Below are positions 1-8,633 of a stretch of 64,000 bases of DNA, in pieces. Source of the DNA: Rhizobium sp. Pop5 (lineage in GTDB: Bacteria > Pseudomonadota > Alphaproteobacteria > Rhizobiales > Rhizobiaceae); assembly GCF_024721175.1 (NCBI RefSeq), contig NZ_CP099402.1, positions 62,001-126,000 on the forward strand, given 5' to 3'. Within the stretch, counting starts at the first letter, position 1. The number at the start of each line of letters is the position of its first letter. A program made the position numbers and the translations under genes. The notes under the pieces are model-generated. The model saw only the letters and a program-made list of their open reading frames with translations. It was not told the DNA's origin and did no database searches.

Positions 1-115
1 GGGTCCTGCCCGAGAGAAGACGCTCGACCTCGGCCGCCATCGCACTCGTCAGCGGCCGCGGCGAAGCCGGCCCGGCAGCGGAATTCTGAGAAGAAGCGCT
101 TCTGGCATCGTTCAT
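1..115 (-). CDS. Start of a minus-strand protein cut by the window edge
   Basis: Reading the minus strand from the ATG at 113-115 gives an open frame of 38 codons that runs off the left edge. It begins MNDARSASSQNSAAG and is rich in Ala, Ser and Pro before a more helix-like AEVERLLSGR stretch. An AAGG lies directly before the ATG, a weak ribosome site. No family can be named from so little sequence. It is divergent from the histidine kinase that begins at 315, so the two may share the 200-bp gap. Confidence is moderate that it is a real gene start. Confidence 0.45.
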   Translation of the reverse strand, partial: MNDARSASSQNSAAGPASPRPLTSAMAAEVERLLSGRT

Positions 116-314
116 CCTTGCAATATCTAGCGATAATCCGGAGGTCGGCAAGGCTCGGGCATAAACGCACTGCCGGAGTGGTTAGCTTCCCGTTCCCGCC
201 CGCCAAGCGCATGTCCGAATTCGCACATTTGGAATTTTGCGGGCAAGATTGCAGGCCTGGTCTGGGCGAGGTCGTCTCGATCGTGCTAACAACCCTCTGG
301 CGAGGGGGTATGGG

Positions 315-2009
315 ATGAGACTCAAACTGGTTGCAGTTGCGGTCGCGGCGCTGGCGCCTGTGGTGGCGATGCTCGCCTATAACGAGGTGGCCCTGCGCCA
401 CCAGCGCAATGAAGAAGTGCGCGCATCGGCAGCGCAGGCGGCGAGGCAAGCATCGTCGGAAGTCGAAAGAATCGTGGAGGGCCTGCATGGCCTTCTCATT
501 TCGGTCTCCGCCATGCCCTCCGTCCGGCACCTCGACGTCGGCACCTGCAACGAGGCGCTCACATCGGTTGCCGAAAACATTCCGAACGTCAGCACCATCT
601 TCGTCGTCGGGCTCGACGGGCGGCCGGTCTGCGGCAGCACGGCGTTTCCCGAGGGGGTGACGTTCTCCGACCGCGATTATTTCCAGCAGATCCTGAAGAC
701 CAAGGATTTTACCGTCGGCACCTACACGCAAAGCCGTCTTTCCGACAAGCACGTGCTGCCGCTCGCAATGCCCTTGATGGAAGGCGGCATGCTCAAGGCC
801 GTCATCGTCAGCGGCATCCGGATGGACTGGCTGCAGAACCGCATCACCGAACGCGGCGTCGCGCCCGGCAATGCGGTGACGATCGCCGACGGCAAGGGAA
901 CCATCGTCGCGCGCGTTCCCCTGCCGGAGCAGTTCGTCGGCACGGCGATCCCGGACCAATACCAGCGGCTGGTTCACGCCGAACAGCCCGACGTGATCGA
1001 GGTCACGAGCCGGGATGGAATGGTGCGCATCGTCGGCTATCGCCCGATCGCGCTGCCATCAAGCCCTCTTTATGTCAGCGCCAGCTTCTCCAAGCCGGAG
1101 GCCTTCGCGCCGATCGAGCGGGCGACGCTGATGAACACGCTCGCCATCATCGGCGGCGCGCTGTTTTCGCTCACTGCTGCGATCGTCATCGGCAACCGAT
1201 TCATCCTCGTGCCGATCTGGCGGATCGCCGATGTGATGGAGAAGTGGCGCGGCGGCCAGACCTCGGCCAGAACCGGCATGACGGGATCGGACGATCTGGC
1301 AGTCGTTGGCGCGACCTTCGACCGGCTGCTCGACGAACTCGACGAGCGCCGGCGCTGCAACGAAGCGGCGGAAGAAGAGCGGATCCTCCTCGTCCGCGAA
1401 CTGGCGCACCGGGTCAAGAACGGCTTCACCCTCGTCCAGGCGATCGCGCGGCAGACTTTCTCGCGCTCCGATCCGGAACGGTACAATTCCTTCGCCGAAA
1501 GGCTCGCGGCGCTGGCCGGCACATATGATGTCATTCTTTCCAGGGAAGGATCGGCCTCATCGCTGAGGGACATCGTCTCGGCCGCCTTGCGGGCGCATGT
1601 CGCCTCGGAGGCCGAGCATATTCGTCTCGCCGGACCGGACGTGGTTCTCCCCGCCGAAACCGCGCTGCCGCTCTCGCTGGTGATCCATGAACTCGCGACC
1701 AACGCGACGAAATACGGAAGCCTCGGCAGCGAGGACGGAACCGTTGCGATCGAGTGGAGGCGCGATGAAAAGCGCCTCCTTCTCCTGTGGACCGAATCCG
1801 GCGGACCGCCGGTGTCGAAACCGGTGAAGAGGGGCTTCGGCTCGGTCCTCATAGAGCGCGCTTTCCCGGCAAAGGCGCAGGCGCGGTCCCACTCTGACTA
1901 CCGGCCCGAAGGTCTCGTCTTCGAACTCGTCTTTTCGATCGAAGAGCCCGCCGCGAAGAGCAAGGCCGTCAGCCCCAGCCGGGAAACCGCGCCTGCGGAC
2001 GACAGGTGA
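315..2009 (+). CDS. HWE-family sensor histidine kinase with extracytoplasmic sensor domain
   Basis: Membrane sensor kinase of 564 aa. The start at 315 is preferred over the upstream GTG-like start at 237 because GAGGGGG lies just before it and it opens directly into a membrane segment (about residues 5-23). A Cache-like periplasmic region follows to about 270, a second membrane segment at about 273-295, and a HAMP-like region. The phospho-acceptor box reads ELAHRVKNGF with His365, the N box reads HELATNATKYG, and the late WTESGG matches the Trp-X-Glu of the HWE class (known from Agrobacterium, Rhizobium and bacteriophytochromes). The ATP-binding part is short, as usual for HWE kinases. No response regulator lies beside it. 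The ligand is unknown. Confidence 0.85.
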   Translation: MRLKLVAVAVAALAPVVAMLAYNEVALRHQRNEEVRASAAQAARQASSEVERIVEGLHGLLISVSAMPSVRHLDVGTCNEALTSVAENIPNVSTIFVVGLDGRPVCGSTAFPEGVTFSDRDYFQQILKTKDFTVGTYTQSRLSDKHVLPLAMPLMEGGMLKAVIVSGIRMDWLQNRITERGVAPGNAVTIADGKGTIVARVPLPEQFVGTAIPDQYQRLVHAEQPDVIEVTSRDGMVRIVGYRPIALPSSPLYVSASFSKPEAFAPIERATLMNTLAIIGGALFSLTAAIVIGNRFILVPIWRIADVMEKWRGGQTSARTGMTGSDDLAVVGATFDRLLDELDERRRCNEAAEEERILLVRELAHRVKNGFTLVQAIARQTFSRSDPERYNSFAERLAALAGTYDVILSREGSASSLRDIVSAALRAHVASEAEHIRLAGPDVVLPAETALPLSLVIHELATNATKYGSLGSEDGTVAIEWRRDEKRLLLLWTESGGPPVSKPVKRGFGSVLIERAFPAKAQARSHSDYRPEGLVFELVFSIEEPAAKSKAVSPSRETAPADDR

Positions 2010-2013
2010 AATC

Positions 2014-2859
2014 TTAGATCCTGCTCTTTCGCCTCAACTCGAACGGGGTTTGACCGATCTCGCGTCGCATCCAGCGGGCAAGGTGGGATTGATGTGCAAA
2101 TCCTGTTCGATGGGCGACTTCGCCGATGCCGAGATCCGTCGAGACCAATAATGCACGAGCCCTTTCTATTCGACGACGCAGGACATACCGATGCACGGTT
2201 AAACCTGTCGCGGCCTTGAACCAGGTACGAAGGTGCGAATTGCTGACGGCTGCGACCCTGCTCAATGTCTCGAGCGCAAGGTTCGTTTCGATGTGTGCCT
2301 CGATGAAGTCCATCACCCGCTTCAGCTGAGCATCGGACAGCCGGACCTCCCGGGCGGGCGCTGAGCTATCGAGGCCCAGCAGGCGCGCTGCTATCGCGAT
2401 GCCAATGCTGTCGGCGTACAGCGATCCGCTTGGTGAGCCAGCTTCGTAGTCGGCCTGGATCGCGCGCGTCAGATGCTCGATCTGTTCGTCTCGAAGGAGG
2501 TGGCGTGTCTCGATTCGTCGCGGCCCCTTTGCATCAGAGCTGCCGGTGACGTCGCGAAGGAGCGTTTCGGGGAAACTCACCACGATCGTGTCGAAGGCGG
2601 ACTCGGCCTCGAACCCGCCGGCTTCACCCGCAGCCAACAGATCTATGTCCCCGGCGCGGCGGACGAAGTGCTTACCTACCTCGCCGCAGTAGGAGCGTGT
2701 CGCCGCGCTGGCGTGGACAAGAATGCGGTGGCGATCCATTTCCGGCAGGAGAAAGCTGCCGGCGCCAAGCCGCAGCGATGCGATCGAAACGGCGCCAGGC
2801 TGATACGCGGTATATTGCGGGTTCAAGGATAGCCTCGATGATTGGCGGAACGTGCTCAA
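2014..2859 (-). CDS. AraC-family transcriptional regulator
   Basis: About 281 aa. The C-terminal third carries a double helix-turn-helix of the AraC/XylS type: LALETLSRVAAVSNSHLRTW, then GIGEVAHRTGFAHQSHLARW, followed by GQTPFELR. The N-terminal part resembles the cupin-like AraC-binding domain of cytosolic regulators. The frame opens at a TTG (2857-2859); there is no earlier ATG, so the exact start is uncertain. It is divergent from the NAD-dependent epimerase-like gene at 2937 with 77 bp between, so control of that gene is a reasonable inference. No operator could be picked out in the gap. Confidence 0.85.
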   Translation of the reverse strand: MSTFRQSSRLSLNPQYTAYQPGAVSIASLRLGAGSFLLPEMDRHRILVHASAATRSYCGEVGKHFVRRAGDIDLLAAGEAGGFEAESAFDTIVVSFPETLLRDVTGSSDAKGPRRIETRHLLRDEQIEHLTRAIQADYEAGSPSGSLYADSIGIAIAARLLGLDSSAPAREVRLSDAQLKRVMDFIEAHIETNLALETLSRVAAVSNSHLRTWFKAATGLTVHRYVLRRRIERARALLVSTDLGIGEVAHRTGFAHQSHLARWMRREIGQTPFELRRKSRI

Positions 2860-2936
2860 AATTTGGCGATTGCAGCGCGATTTTCAATCCGTCGTCTTGC
2901 AAACTTTGCTCATCGCAACGGTGAGCAGAGGTTGAA

Positions 2937-3866
2937 ATGAGTGTTTATGTTGTTGTCGGGGCCGGTCCGGTTGGAATTGAAACGGCAAGGCTGCTGGGTG
3001 AGGCCGGTCATGATGTCATCGTCACGAGCCGAAACGTGAATTTGGAAGATCGAACGAACATAAGGGCAGTCCGGGCGGACGCTACCGACGCGGAAACTTT
3101 CACGCAGGTGTGCAGAGGCGCGGATGCGATCTTCACGTGCGCGATGGCGGCCTATGATCGCTGGCCGACGGATTTTTTCCCGATCATGGATGGTGTCACG
3201 CGCGCCGCCGAGAATGTCGGCGCAAAATTGATTGTCCTCGGAAATCTTTATGGCTACGGATCAAACCCCGACGGGCTGCTCAGACCCGATCAACCGCTCG
3301 CCCCCAGCTCTCGCAAGGGCACGGTACGCACCATCATGTGGCAGCGCGCATTGCGGGCCGGCGTTCCCGCCATCGAGGTGCGTGCGAGCGATTACCTTGG
3401 GCAGGGAGCGGTGACATATTTCTCGCTATTGGCGCTGCCGCCACTTCTGGCGTCGAAGCCGGTCACCTTCTTGGGCGATCTGGACGCGAAGCATGCCTGG
3501 TCGTTCACCAAGGACGTGGCACGTACGTTGGTGGCCGCCGCGGGATACACAGGCGCATGGGATCGCGCTTTCCATGTTCCGTCACAACATATCTCCCCCC
3601 GCGAACTGATCCTGAGAACAGCCGCCGCGCTTGGGAAAGAGCCGCCAGCCCTCGGCACGTTTTCACAGGTGCAAATGGAGGAACTTGGCATGCACGAGCT
3701 TGTGGAGATGAACTATCTCCTCGAAACGCCACTGCTGCTGGATGCCTCGGAGACGGAGACTCTCCTCGGCGTAAAGGCCCAAGAGATTGACGTGATGATC
3801 ACGGATACGATTGAGCCGCAGAAGATAGCTTTCCTTCCTTCGCGGCTCTCTCCGAGAAAACCGTGA
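2937..3866 (+). CDS. NAD(P)-binding epimerase/dehydratase-like protein
   Basis: 309 aa. The N-terminal GAGPVGIETARLLGEAGH is a Rossmann dinucleotide-binding loop of the extended SDR or NmrA-like type, and the middle YGYGSNPDG with downstream VRASDYLGQG fits sugar-epimerase-like proteins. The canonical YxxxK dyad is not obvious, so it may be an atypical reductase or a regulator-like NAD sensor. The ATG at 2937 overlaps a GAAATGA context with AGAGGTTGA just upstream. The divergent AraC gene suggests induction by a small molecule. The substrate is unknown. Confidence 0.7.
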   Translation: MSVYVVVGAGPVGIETARLLGEAGHDVIVTSRNVNLEDRTNIRAVRADATDAETFTQVCRGADAIFTCAMAAYDRWPTDFFPIMDGVTRAAENVGAKLIVLGNLYGYGSNPDGLLRPDQPLAPSSRKGTVRTIMWQRALRAGVPAIEVRASDYLGQGAVTYFSLLALPPLLASKPVTFLGDLDAKHAWSFTKDVARTLVAAAGYTGAWDRAFHVPSQHISPRELILRTAAALGKEPPALGTFSQVQMEELGMHELVEMNYLLETPLLLDASETETLLGVKAQEIDVMITDTIEPQKIAFLPSRLSPRKP

Positions 3867-3963
3867 GACAGTGAAATCAAGGCAGTCGGCCCCTGGTCAC
3901 ATCAGGCGATGCATCCTTTTGGAATCTGGCGCGTTTTCCCTGCTCCAGCAGCAGGAGGCAATC

Positions 3964-4149
3964 ATGTCCAAACGTGAACTCGTGGATACCGGCACCGACA
4001 AGCGCTATGTCCGCCGCGACGATCAGGGCCGCTTCAAGGAATCCGACGATGTCGGCCGCTCCCTGTCCCAAGACAAGCGGCGCCAGGCAAAGAACGATGC
4101 CAAGCCCGGCGAGGGCGACCGCGGCGATCGTCACACCACAAAGCATTGA
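3964..4149 (+). CDS. Small highly charged hypothetical protein
   Basis: 61 aa, very hydrophilic: KRELVDTGTDKRYVRRD, then QGRFKESDDVGRSLSQD and a Lys/Arg/Asp-rich tail ending HTTKH. The ATG at 3964 has GCAGGAGG six bases upstream, much better than the in-frame ATG at 3871. Proteins of this make-up are common as small conserved rhizobial hypotheticals and look intrinsically disordered. No function is assigned. It stands alone, on the opposite strand from the next gene. Confidence 0.6.
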   Translation: MSKRELVDTGTDKRYVRRDDQGRFKESDDVGRSLSQDKRRQAKNDAKPGEGDRGDRHTTKH

Positions 4150-4171
4150 GGACTGAGGCGAAGACGGCGCT

Positions 4172-4690
4172 CTACCGGCTTGCCGCGGAGGGGCGCTGCA
4201 GATCGATGCGGCTCGTCACCACGGACCGGCCCGAGGTGAGGTCGCGGTCGACGGTCTGCAGTCGCAGCCGGTCCTGCCCGACTTTCTCGATCATCAAGGT
4301 TGCGTTTCGATCGCCATTGACCACCCGGGCCCAGGTGACGCTGAGGTTGAGCCGGTTGCCCTGTCGGCTTCCCACGAGCTTCGACGGCTGGCCCGAAGGT
4401 CCGATGTAATTGCCGCTGTAGCGCTCCCCCGATGCCTTGACGTTTGCCGAGAACGCCCTCGTGAAGACCGCCAGCCCGCGGCATTGCCCGTTCATCGAGA
4501 CAGCGGAAGCGCTCGCGTCCGATCTCAGGGTGCAGGAGACATTGAAGCTCGCGCCGCCGATCCGGGTGAGCACCATCCCGGTCCCGCTCCAATCACCCCC
4601 CAAGGACTGCAAAAACACCGCATCCGACATCTGAGCGTGAGCAGGCAAGCAGGTCAGCGAAAGCAAAGCGGCGATCAGGACAGCGCGCAT
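4172..4690 (-). CDS. Exported hypothetical protein
   Basis: 172 aa from the ATG at 4690, which opens a clear Sec signal: MRAVLIAALLSLTCLPAHAQ with an AHA-type cleavage site. The frame is open upstream but that part looks non-coding. The mature part has LGGDWSGTGMVL, a pattern of small periplasmic beta-barrel-like proteins, two cysteines (about 50 and 66 of the precursor) that could form a disulfide, and alternating hydrophobic residues. It lies in the same direction as, and 92 bp downstream of, the GXWXG-domain gene. No function can be given. Confidence 0.6.
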   Translation of the reverse strand: MRAVLIAALLSLTCLPAHAQMSDAVFLQSLGGDWSGTGMVLTRIGGASFNVSCTLRSDASASAVSMNGQCRGLAVFTRAFSANVKASGERYSGNYIGPSGQPSKLVGSRQGNRLNLSVTWARVVNGDRNATLMIEKVGQDRLRLQTVDRDLTSGRSVVTSRIDLQRPSAASR

Positions 4691-4782
4691 GACGGCACCC
4701 CCGGGGTTGCGTGCGGTAAAACAGAATAGCACGTCGCATTGTTCCTGCATCCAGGCGATGCGACGGCATTTATCGGAGGTTT

Positions 4783-5325
4783 TCACGCATACGTGTTCTG
4801 CCGCGGGGTCGCATCGACCTTCTGGAGCTTGAAAAAGTAACGGCGGACGTCACCCTCGACGCACATCATGCCGGCCAACTCTTTGTCATTGATCCTGCCG
4901 AAGTAGTCGACGACCGGCTGCCGGTCGTAGATCATTGCGGCAGTGGCCGCCGCATCTTCCAGGGTCCTCAGCTTGAGCGATGCGATCGTGCCCCTCGCGC
5001 GGCATGCCTTCTGCAAATAGGAAAACCCGCTGCGGGCGAGGCCCGTGCGGCCGAACGGCGCCGCCTTGATCGCCAGCCCGATCGGCACGAAGCCGAGGTC
5101 GATCGCCACCAGACGACCCGGCCGCCACTGAAAGAGGAGGGCGTCGGCGCGCATGTCCGTATGGAACCGCTTGCCGAACCAGCCGAGGTTCTCCAGCACG
5201 CCATCGAGCGGATGGCCGGAGGGGATGCCGGTGCCTTTCCAGAGGCCGGGCATTTCGCGCGGCTGGACAGGCTCCAGCGAGCGGAACCAGGATATCGTCT
5301 CGTTCTGCAGCTCCATGGTTTTCAT
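4783..5325 (-). CDS. GXWXG and DUF4334 domain protein
   Basis: 180 aa. The N-terminal GLWKGTGIPSGHPLDG followed by WFGKRF fits the GXWXG domain, and the C-terminal PVVDYFGRINDKELAGMM then FFKLQKV fits DUF4334. This pairing is a recognised family with no known activity. The ATG at 5325 has AAGGAG six bases upstream. The product is predicted cytoplasmic, without signal or membrane segment. Its downstream neighbour is an exported hypothetical. Confidence 0.75.
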   Translation of the reverse strand: MKTMELQNETISWFRSLEPVQPREMPGLWKGTGIPSGHPLDGVLENLGWFGKRFHTDMRADALLFQWRPGRLVAIDLGFVPIGLAIKAAPFGRTGLARSGFSYLQKACRARGTIASLKLRTLEDAAATAAMIYDRQPVVDYFGRINDKELAGMMCVEGDVRRYFFKLQKVDATPRQNTYA

Positions 5326-5425
5326 CTATGCTCCTTCGCCGTAGGATCAAGCCTTCCGGCAAGCGGCAGCCTCAGTTCGCACGCTGAAGCCGGCAACGCC
5401 TTGAAGAGGTGCTCGTTTCAACCTC

Positions 5426-6292
5426 ATGAGCAAGGATGACGTTCCAACCAGCCAGGATGGTGAAGCGCCTGTCGAGACCGTTTCGTTCGCGTTCGACAGG
5501 ATGACCGTCCAGCGCTTTCGCGAGACCTTTCCCCGCGCACGCTGGAGCGACACGCTCAGGGCATGGACGGTCCCCGGCAAGACGGCGCGCCGTCGCATCG
5601 ACCGCTGGCTGGCCGGCGAAGTCGCGCGGGCGGACGTGTTCGCCGCCGAGAAGGGACGGGACGCCTATGCGTTCGAGCCGATCCTCAGCCCCTATCTCGA
5701 CGTCATCAAGACTGGCTTCCGCATTCGCACGCCCTTCTCGCGAACGGTCGTCGAGGAGCTTCGCCAGGTGCCCTTTGCCCAGTGGAACGGCGACCTCCGC
5801 GTCTGGGAGGTTCCCTTCGCCTCCTATGACGAGCTCCAGCATCGCTGGGATGCGATAGAGGCGGCGGCGAAGCGGGCCGAACCGGAGGAGCGCCGCAAAA
5901 GGGCAGAGGCGCGCAGGGGCAGCGAGGACGAAGCGAAGGCCCGGCGCCGGTCGGCCGAGAGGAGGCGACGCCGCCTGCCGGTGCCGGCCGACGATCTTCC
6001 GCCGGTGGAGCGCCCGGTGGCGACCTCCGCCTACGGGATTATCGTCGTGACGGACATTACCGGCGAAGTCGTCGATCCCGATCCTGTTGCCGAGTTTTAT
6101 CCCGATGCCGGCGCCGAGGATGTCTGGGCGACATGGCGCCTGCCGACATTGGAGGAGCTTATCCACACCTGGCCGGCAAGGACCGTGGCGGGCGAGCCCG
6201 AACGCAGGCGGGGCTGGTGGCAGCCTGATATCGGGGAACTCAGGGAGGCGAGGCGGACGGCACGGTCGCGGGAGCGAAGAAAGGCCCGTTGA
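5426..6292 (+). CDS. Protein with two HARP-like repeats and a basic coiled tail
   Basis: 288 aa. Two segments resemble each other: residues about 18-62 (RFRETFPRARWSDTLRAWTV) and about 97-141 (ELRQVPFAQWNGDLRVWEVP). Both have the pattern of a helix, then Trp or Tyr, then (T/D)xRxW and a hydrophobic-Pro turn, as in the HARP motif of SMARCAL1-type annealing helicases. No helicase motif is present. Residues about 145-184 are strongly basic and likely helical; the end is again Arg-rich. A nucleic-acid-binding role is inferred from this, not shown. Its left neighbour is divergent, 100 bp away; a convergent phosphoesterase follows. Confidence 0.55.
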   Translation: MSKDDVPTSQDGEAPVETVSFAFDRMTVQRFRETFPRARWSDTLRAWTVPGKTARRRIDRWLAGEVARADVFAAEKGRDAYAFEPILSPYLDVIKTGFRIRTPFSRTVVEELRQVPFAQWNGDLRVWEVPFASYDELQHRWDAIEAAAKRAEPEERRKRAEARRGSEDEAKARRRSAERRRRRLPVPADDLPPVERPVATSAYGIIVVTDITGEVVDPDPVAEFYPDAGAEDVWATWRLPTLEELIHTWPARTVAGEPERRRGWWQPDIGELREARRTARSRERRKAR

Positions 6293-6334
6293 AACGAGAC
6301 CCGGCGGGGCCGTCGGTTCGCCGGGATTTCCTGG

Positions 6335-6832
6335 TCATTGCGGCCGCTTCGTCGACAGCAGCGCTTCCAGCGTCACCGGGCGAAGGCCCTGCGCATCGAC
6401 GCCGACATCGTATTGGCGGGGCAGGGGCTTCAGGCGGCCATGAGAATGCCCATGCAGGTTGAGCGACCCCTTGCCCATCTTGTGCCAGGTGCGGAACGGA
6501 TAGTGACAGAGGATGAGCAGATGATCGTCGAGCGTCATCTCGCAATAGTGCTGGACGCTCTCCCATCCTCTCGCCTGCGTCGTCGTCTCCGGATCGTTGT
6601 TTCCGATGACGAGATGCTTTCGTCCGTTCAGCATGGAGAGAAGCTGGTCGCAGTCCCCGCCACGGTAAAACATGAAATCGCCGAGATGCCAGACGTCGTC
6701 CTCCGGCCCGACGATCTCGTTCCAGTTCCGTATCAGCGCGACGTCGTGCGCGGCGAGGTCGGGAAAGGGACGGCGGTCGATCCGGAGGACACGCCTGTCG
6801 GCAAAATGGGTATCGCTGGTGAAGTAGATCAT
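6335..6832 (-). CDS. Calcineurin-like metallophosphoesterase
   Basis: 165 aa, starting at the ATG 6830-6832, which opens MIYFTSDTHFAD. All metal-site motifs of a small metallophosphoesterase are in order: SDTHF, GDFMF, GNNDP (in place of the commoner GNHD), CHYPF and HGHSHG. The frame is open further upstream, but that stretch lacks family similarity and overlaps the Nudix gene. Proteins of this size are often called phosphohydrolases of unknown substrate. It is convergent with the HARP-like gene and its true start leaves about 130 bp to the divergent Nudix gene. Confidence 0.8.
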   Translation of the reverse strand: MIYFTSDTHFADRRVLRIDRRPFPDLAAHDVALIRNWNEIVGPEDDVWHLGDFMFYRGGDCDQLLSMLNGRKHLVIGNNDPETTTQARGWESVQHYCEMTLDDHLLILCHYPFRTWHKMGKGSLNLHGHSHGRLKPLPRQYDVGVDAQGLRPVTLEALLSTKRPQ

Positions 6833-6964
6833 CCGACAGAGATGGGGCGCCCGGCGCAATTGAACAGCCGTTCGCAAGCAGGTCGAAACGAAATCCCTTG
6901 GGCATGGTATTCTCGGTGACATCAACCGCCGAGGAGGAGACCATGACGATTTCAGGAGCAGAAG

Positions 6965-7438
6965 ATGCCGGTCCGTAGCGCCGGGCTTCTCATCCATCGC
7001 CGTGTCGAAACGGGGCTGGAAGTCCTGCTCGTGCATCCCGGCGGCCCGTTCTGGACGAAGAAGGATGAAGGCGCGTGGTCGATCCCGAAGGGGCTGGTGG
7101 AATCAGGCGAAGACGAGCTGTCGGCGGCGATCCGCGAGACGCGGGAGGAACTCGGCATCGACATGTCGGGAGACTTCGCCGCGCTCGGCGAATATCGCCA
7201 GCCCGGCGGAAAAGTGGTGGTCGTCTGGTCCGTGGAAGCCGAGGCGCCGATCGAGGTCGGCAACATCAGGAGTTCGGAATTCCAGATGGAGTGGCCTCCG
7301 AAGTCGGGCCGCATCCAGAGTTTTCCCGAGGTCGATCGAGCGGGATGGTTTCCGATCGCCGTGGCCGAGATCAAGATCCTCAGAGGCCAGTTCGCAATGC
7401 TTGCCGACCTCGTAAACCAGCTTGATCAACCGAAATGA
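6965..7438 (+). CDS. Nudix hydrolase
   Basis: 157 aa with a full Nudix box, G-x5-E-x7-REUxEExGU, read as GLVESGEDELSAAI followed by RETREELGID. The MPVRSAGLLIHRR start and LLVHPGGPFWTKKDEGAWS fit the group of predicted NTP pyrophosphohydrolases with a WSIPKG motif, as in small proteins that act on diadenosine polyphosphates or damaged nucleotides. The substrate is unknown. The ATG is preceded by AGGAGCAGAAG. It is convergent with the LacI-type gene, 27 bp away. Confidence 0.85.
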   Translation: MPVRSAGLLIHRRVETGLEVLLVHPGGPFWTKKDEGAWSIPKGLVESGEDELSAAIRETREELGIDMSGDFAALGEYRQPGGKVVVVWSVEAEAPIEVGNIRSSEFQMEWPPKSGRIQSFPEVDRAGWFPIAVAEIKILRGQFAMLADLVNQLDQPK

Positions 7439-7465
7439 GGGCAAGTCCCCGAAGCGGCCTTTTGC

Positions 7466-8458
7466 CTAATCGATCCCGATGATCTCCGGATAGAAGGCAA
7501 TCACTTTTTCGGAAGGCGGGTTTCCCCGGCTTGCGGAAAGCAGCAGGGCGGCGGCGGCTTCGCCCATCCGGCGCCGCGGCGAGATCGAGGTGGCGATTCT
7601 GATCGGCAGGGCGCGGCCGACGTCGAGCCCGTTGAATCCGGCGATCAGGATTTCCCCGGGAGAGGAAACGCCAAGCTCCAGGCAGGCGAAGGCGCCGCCG
7701 GTCGCCATGTCGTCGCTGGAATAGTAGATGCAGTCGAGATCGCGGGTCGCCGCCAGCATCGATATGGTCAGCTCCTTGCCATGGGCGATGGAGGAATAGG
7801 CGCCGTCGATCCGCTCGTGCAGGAAAGAAAGACCGTTCTCGCGCAACACCTTCTCGAAGCCGGCCTTGCGCTTGCCGGCGCGCAAGTCCCTCTCCAGCCC
7901 GCAGCCGATATAGCCGAACCGCCGCCGGCCGGCCGCAAGCAGCGCCGTCGCCATCTCCTCTCCGGCCTTGCCATGCGAAAGCCCGACGTTGAAATCGACG
8001 GGCGTGCCGTCGAGGTCTATCAGCTGGATGACGGGGATATCGGCATGCTGGAGCATCCTGACCGTTTCGGGCGGCTGGTCGAGCCCCGTCACGATGATGG
8101 CGGCAGGCCGCCAGGAGAGCATGTCGCGGATGATTTCGCGCTCCTTGGCCATGTCGTAATCGGAGATGCCGAAAACCGCCTGCATGCCGGAGCCCTGCAG
8201 CCCGGCGGAAATGCCCGCCAGCATCTCGGGAAAGACGATGTTCAACATGCTGGGAACGACGACGGCGACGAGGTTGGTGCGGCGCGACGACAGCGAGAGT
8301 GCCAGCTGGTTGCCGACATAGCTCAGCCGTTCGGCTTCCAGCAGCACTTTTTCACGGGTTTCCTTGGAGACGTCGGCGGCACCACGAAGCGCGCGCGATG
8401 CTGTCATCTTGCTGACGCCGGCGGCGGCGGCGACCTCTTCCAGCGTGGATTTGCGCAT
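7466..8458 (-). CDS. LacI-family repressor of the sugar-acid operon
   Basis: 330 aa from the ATG 8456-8458, where the DNA-binding head begins: STLEEVAAAAGVSKMTASRA then LRGAADVS, the classic LacI helix-turn-helix and hinge. A periplasmic-binding-protein-like effector domain follows (NLVAVVVPSML, IIVTGLDQP, YIGCG, DDMATG, GFNGLDVG). The open frame continues upstream but runs through the operator, so the later start is chosen. It resembles the GntR (gluconate) branch of the family. It is divergent from ltnD with 175 bp between, containing a strong palindrome; autoregulation and control of the operon by a four-carbon acid are inferred. Confidence 0.9.
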   Translation of the reverse strand: MRKSTLEEVAAAAGVSKMTASRALRGAADVSKETREKVLLEAERLSYVGNQLALSLSSRRTNLVAVVVPSMLNIVFPEMLAGISAGLQGSGMQAVFGISDYDMAKEREIIRDMLSWRPAAIIVTGLDQPPETVRMLQHADIPVIQLIDLDGTPVDFNVGLSHGKAGEEMATALLAAGRRRFGYIGCGLERDLRAGKRKAGFEKVLRENGLSFLHERIDGAYSSIAHGKELTISMLAATRDLDCIYYSSDDMATGGAFACLELGVSSPGEILIAGFNGLDVGRALPIRIATSISPRRRMGEAAAALLLSASRGNPPSEKVIAFYPEIIGID

Positions 8459-8545
8459 CGCGGTGGTTCCTATCTGCCAACTGCCGCGTAAGCCGGCAAC
8501 GACAGATTCATAGGCCTTTTTGTAAAAAAGGAAAGCAACCAACGC

Positions 8546-8596
8546 TTGACACACGTGCTTGAAATGGGCTTTGTTATCGATACCGGTATCGGTAAC
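8546..8596 (+). promoter_or_regulatory. Promoter with 24-bp LacI-type operator upstream of ltnD
   Basis: TTGACA at 8546-8551 is a perfect -35 hexamer. From 8573 lies a near-perfect palindrome: left arm GTTATCGATACC (8573-8584) and right arm GGTATCGGTAAC (8585-8596), with one mismatched pair. The centre ACCGGT is typical of GntR/LacI-family sites with a central CG. The operator covers the position expected for the -10 and start point (the best -10 candidate, TGTTAT, is about 20 bp from the -35), so bound repressor would block polymerase. Confidence 0.75.
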
Positions 8597-8633
8597 AGCC
8601 ACCGAAAACTTGTGTGGCACAGGAGAAGAGGCC

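Noticed and set aside
7439..7465. Possible terminator between the Nudix and LacI genes
   Set aside because: GGCAAG and TTTTGCC arms pair only partly around a long loop; too weak to call.
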